A stretch of DNA of 64,000 bases from Xanthomonas euvesicatoria pv. euvesicatoria (GTDB lineage: Bacteria > Pseudomonadota > Gammaproteobacteria > Xanthomonadales > Xanthomonadaceae), in NCBI RefSeq assembly GCF_020880415.1, contig NZ_JAJIUJ010000090.1, forward strand, positions 1 through 64,000, written 5' to 3'. Below the pieces are notes generated by a model. The model saw nothing but the letters and a program-made list of their open reading frames with translations. It did no database searches and was not told the DNA's origin. A program made the position numbers and the translations under genes. Positions 61,713 to 64,000 of this stretch are shown piece after piece. Each line of letters starts with the position of its first letter. Positions within the stretch are counted from its first letter, which is position 1.

Positions 61713-62567
61713 ATGCTCATCATCGTTGGCTTCATCGTCGTCATCGTCAGCGTCCTCGGCGGCTACGTGCTGTCGCACGGAAAGCTGGGCGCGTTGTGGC
61801 AGCCGTACGAGCTGATGATCATCGGTGGCGCGGCGCTGGGCGCGTTCCTGGTCAGCACGCCGGGCAAGATCGTCAAGGAAACCCTCAGCGGCATCATGGG
61901 CGTGTTCAAGGGCCCGCAGTACAAGTCCGAGGACTACAAGGACACCCTGAGCCTGATCTACGAACTGCTGAACAAGGCGCGCCGCGACGGCTTCATGGCG
62001 CTGGAAGACCACGTCGAAAAGCCGCAGGACAGCACCATCTTCGGCAACTACCCCAAGGTGGTGGCCGACCATCACCTGCTGGACTTCATCACCGACTGCC
62101 TGCGCCTGATGATCGGCAGCAACATTGAGCCGCACGAGCTGGAACCGCTGCTCGAACTGGAACTGGAAAAACACCATCACGAAGCCCTGGCGCCGTCGCA
62201 TGCGCTGAGCAAGGTCTCCGACGGCCTGCCCGGCTTCGGCATCGTGGCGGCGGTGCTCGGCATCGTGATCACCATGGGCTCGATCGGCGGGCCGATCGAG
62301 GAGATCGGCCACCACGTCGGCGCCGCGCTGGTGGGCACCTTCCTCGGCATCCTGCTGGCCTACGGCTTCGTCTCGCCGTTGTCGGCGGCGATGGAAGCGC
62401 GGGCCGAGCAGGACGGGCGCATCTACGAAGCGGTCAAGACCGCGCTGCTGGCCTGCCTGCGTGGCTACAACCCGAAGATCGCGCTGGAATTCGCGCGCAA
62501 GACCCTGCCCTCCAACGTGCGTCCGAGCTTCGGCGATTTCGAAACGCACCTGAAGACGATCAAGTAG
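61713..62567 (+). CDS. motA: Flagellar motor stator protein MotA
   Basis: Proton-channel subunit of the flagellar motor, 284 aa, four membrane helices. The cytoplasmic loop has NKARRDGFMALEDHVE, with the Arg and Glu that contact FliG. The channel prolines are in DGLPGFGIVAAVLGIV and GFVSPLSAAM. A cluster of His in LEKHHHEALAP lies in the loop. It is followed by motB after 10 bp. Confidence 0.96.
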   Translation: MLIIVGFIVVIVSVLGGYVLSHGKLGALWQPYELMIIGGAALGAFLVSTPGKIVKETLSGIMGVFKGPQYKSEDYKDTLSLIYELLNKARRDGFMALEDHVEKPQDSTIFGNYPKVVADHHLLDFITDCLRLMIGSNIEPHELEPLLELELEKHHHEALAPSHALSKVSDGLPGFGIVAAVLGIVITMGSIGGPIEEIGHHVGAALVGTFLGILLAYGFVSPLSAAMEARAEQDGRIYEAVKTALLACLRGYNPKIALEFARKTLPSNVRPSFGDFETHLKTIK

Positions 62568-62577
62568 GGCCGCGGTC

Positions 62578-63735
62578 ATGGCCGAGGCCAAATCCACCGT
62601 CATCATCCGACGGGTCAAGAAGGTACAAGGTGGCGGCCATCATGGCGGCGCCTGGAAGGTGGCGTTTGCCGACTTCGTGACCGCGATGATGGCCTTCTTC
62701 CTGGTGCTGTGGCTGATGGCGGCCACCACCAAGGAACAGCGCGCGGCGATCTCCGAATACTTCCGCAACCCCAGCCCGCTGTCCGGCAAATCGCCGGCGC
62801 CTTCGCCCGGCATGAACGGACCCGGTGGCGCCAGCACCTCGATGATCAAGCTCGGCGGTACCGCCGACATGGCCAAGGGGCAGAAGGACGAAATGGGCCG
62901 CAAGCGCGACAACGCGGCCGATACCGACGTGGACAGCCGCGCCAAGGACAAGAGGCGCCTGGAAGCGCTGATGCAGGACCTGAAGGAGGCCATCGACAAG
63001 AGCCAGGCGCTGGAGCCGTTCAAGGACCAGCTGCTGCTGGACCTCACGCCAGATGGCCTGCGCATCCAGATCGTGGACAAGCAGAACCGCCCGATGTTCG
63101 ACATCGGCCGCGACCAGCTCAAGCCGTATACGGTGGCGATCCTGCGCGAGCTGTCCAGCTTCATCAACCAGGTGCCCAACCACATCAGCATCACCGGCCA
63201 TACCGACACCACCGCCTACAGCAGCGATGCCGGCTACACCAACTGGGAACTCAGCGCCGACCGCGCCAATGCCGCGCGCCGCGCCCTGGTGGCCGGGGGC
63301 ATGTCCGATGCCAAGGTGACGCGTGTGGTGGGGCTGTCCTCGTCGGTGCTGTTCGACAAGACCGATCCGCAGAACCCGATCAACCGCCGCATCAGTATCG
63401 TGGTGATGACCCAGGACGCCGAAAACGCAGCGCTGGCCGGCGCAGACCAGGGCGTGGCACTGGGCAAGTCGCTGCACGATGCCGACACCCAGGTGCCGGA
63501 TCTGAGCGGCGCCGCGGCCACCGGCACCGCCACCGTGGGGACGCCTGCCGAAAGCGCAAAACCGGCCGCGGCCCCGCCAGTCGCCGCCGCCGCGGCTGCG
63601 ACCCCGGCTCCGGCCCTGGCATCGGCAGGAACTGCTGCTGCGCGTCCGGCAGGACCACGCATGTCGTCCAGCGCGCAGGTGGCCTCTGCCACGGCGCTCG
63701 CCAAAGCGGCCGAAGCGGCGGTGGAGAAGCGGTAA
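62578..63735 (+). CDS. motB: Flagellar motor stator protein MotB
   Basis: Anchors the stator to peptidoglycan, 385 aa. The single helix contains the proton-binding Asp in FADFVTAMMAFFLVLWLMA. An OmpA-like domain (about residues 170-290) has ITGHTDTTAYSSDAG and NRRISIVVM. The C-terminal 80 residues are a low-complexity Ala/Pro extension, longer than in E. coli MotB. The N-terminus has the basic VIIRRVKKVQGGGHHGGAWK. Confidence 0.95.
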   Translation: MAEAKSTVIIRRVKKVQGGGHHGGAWKVAFADFVTAMMAFFLVLWLMAATTKEQRAAISEYFRNPSPLSGKSPAPSPGMNGPGGASTSMIKLGGTADMAKGQKDEMGRKRDNAADTDVDSRAKDKRRLEALMQDLKEAIDKSQALEPFKDQLLLDLTPDGLRIQIVDKQNRPMFDIGRDQLKPYTVAILRELSSFINQVPNHISITGHTDTTAYSSDAGYTNWELSADRANAARRALVAGGMSDAKVTRVVGLSSSVLFDKTDPQNPINRRISIVVMTQDAENAALAGADQGVALGKSLHDADTQVPDLSGAAATGTATVGTPAESAKPAAAPPVAAAAAATPAPALASAGTAAARPAGPRMSSSAQVASATALAKAAEAAVEKR

Positions 63736-63977
63736 CGCAGGCCGGCAGGCTTGGTGGCGCGGGCCGGGATTTTCCGGATTCGCCAGGCACTCGACACCGG
63801 GAGATGGCCTGCGGCGGTTCGGGCTTGGGGCGTCCTGGTGGCGGCTCTCAGGTCGGTGCCTGCGGAGACGGTGCCCCCCCCGGCGGCCGGTTCGCATCCA
63901 CGGGCCAACTCCGCTACGCATCGCATCGTGCGGCGCACGCTCTAGAATGGCCGGCCATTCCCAGCGTCGAGAACACC

Positions 63978-64000
63978 GTGTCCCGTAATTCCAAGGCCAA
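63978..64000 (+). CDS. Start of a gene cut by the window edge
   Basis: A GTG start with GTCGAGAACACC before it opens SRNSKA at the window end. Too short to identify. The gap 63736-63977 has no other gene. Confidence 0.4.

Overview
The window is GC-rich chromosomal DNA from a gammaproteobacterium, almost certainly a Xanthomonas. The reasons are a XopAK-type type III effector, a YajQ/atp/pdh/motAB gene set with Xanthomonas-like protein sequences, a secreted chorismate mutase, a DUF3247 Sm-like protein, and abundant 7-bp intergenic repeats (AATCCCG and variants). The species cannot be fixed from the sequence alone. No rRNA, tRNA or CRISPR array was seen.

Layout. 0-14.3 kb: a hypothetical gene, glmS and glmU on the minus strand, separated by an 8-kb plus-strand cassette. 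The cassette holds a periplasmic adaptor, an ABC ATPase, two FtsX/MacB-type permeases, a secreted PDZ-like protein and an NtrC/NtrY-type two-component pair. A textbook -24/-12 sigma-54 promoter and a cluster of TGTCCG palindromes precede it, so the cassette appears to carry its own regulator. A GtrA-like protein and a periplasmic chorismate mutase follow. 14.3-21.9 kb: the complete F1Fo ATP synthase operon (atpI-B-E-F-H-A-G-D-C, minus strand) with a clear terminator and heptamer repeats in three of its spacers. 22.4-30.5 kb: an outer-membrane barrel, a compact pyruvate dehydrogenase operon (aceF, a secreted protein, lpdA and a 106-aa protein, linked by GTGA overlaps; aceE is not here), a DUF2884 protein, a deoxyinosine glycosylase and OmpW. 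30.5-31.8 kb: an AT-rich islet between two native terminators, holding a secreted HExxH protein and an overlapping secreted partner. 32.6-37 kb: an accessory effector locus with a 688-aa membrane-associated putative effector, decayed DNA and XopAK. 37-49 kb: metNIQ, a DMT transporter, yajQ, a three-gene signalling/hydrolase cluster with an Hpt domain that has lost its histidine, DUF1415, an SDR, a MITE-like element, and the overlapping rsmC-rsuA-HAD operon. 49.2-50.5 kb: a second AT-rich islet with a secreted orphan, then a small conserved-looking gene. 50.5-64 kb: a sorbosone-dehydrogenase-like lipoprotein, DUF3247, a PAS-PAS hybrid kinase, small hypotheticals, DUF3016, the dadA-alr operon divergent from an Lrp regulator, msrB, an MliC-like lipoprotein and motAB.

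The core genes are housekeeping (cell-wall amino sugars and D-alanine, energy, pyruvate oxidation, motility). The parts most worth following up are the self-contained sigma-54 ABC cassette, the AT-rich protease/partner pair, the effector locus with decayed coding DNA, the degenerate-Hpt signalling trio and the repeat families. Start codons were moved from the longest open frame wherever a ribosome binding site, family length or promoter position argued for it.
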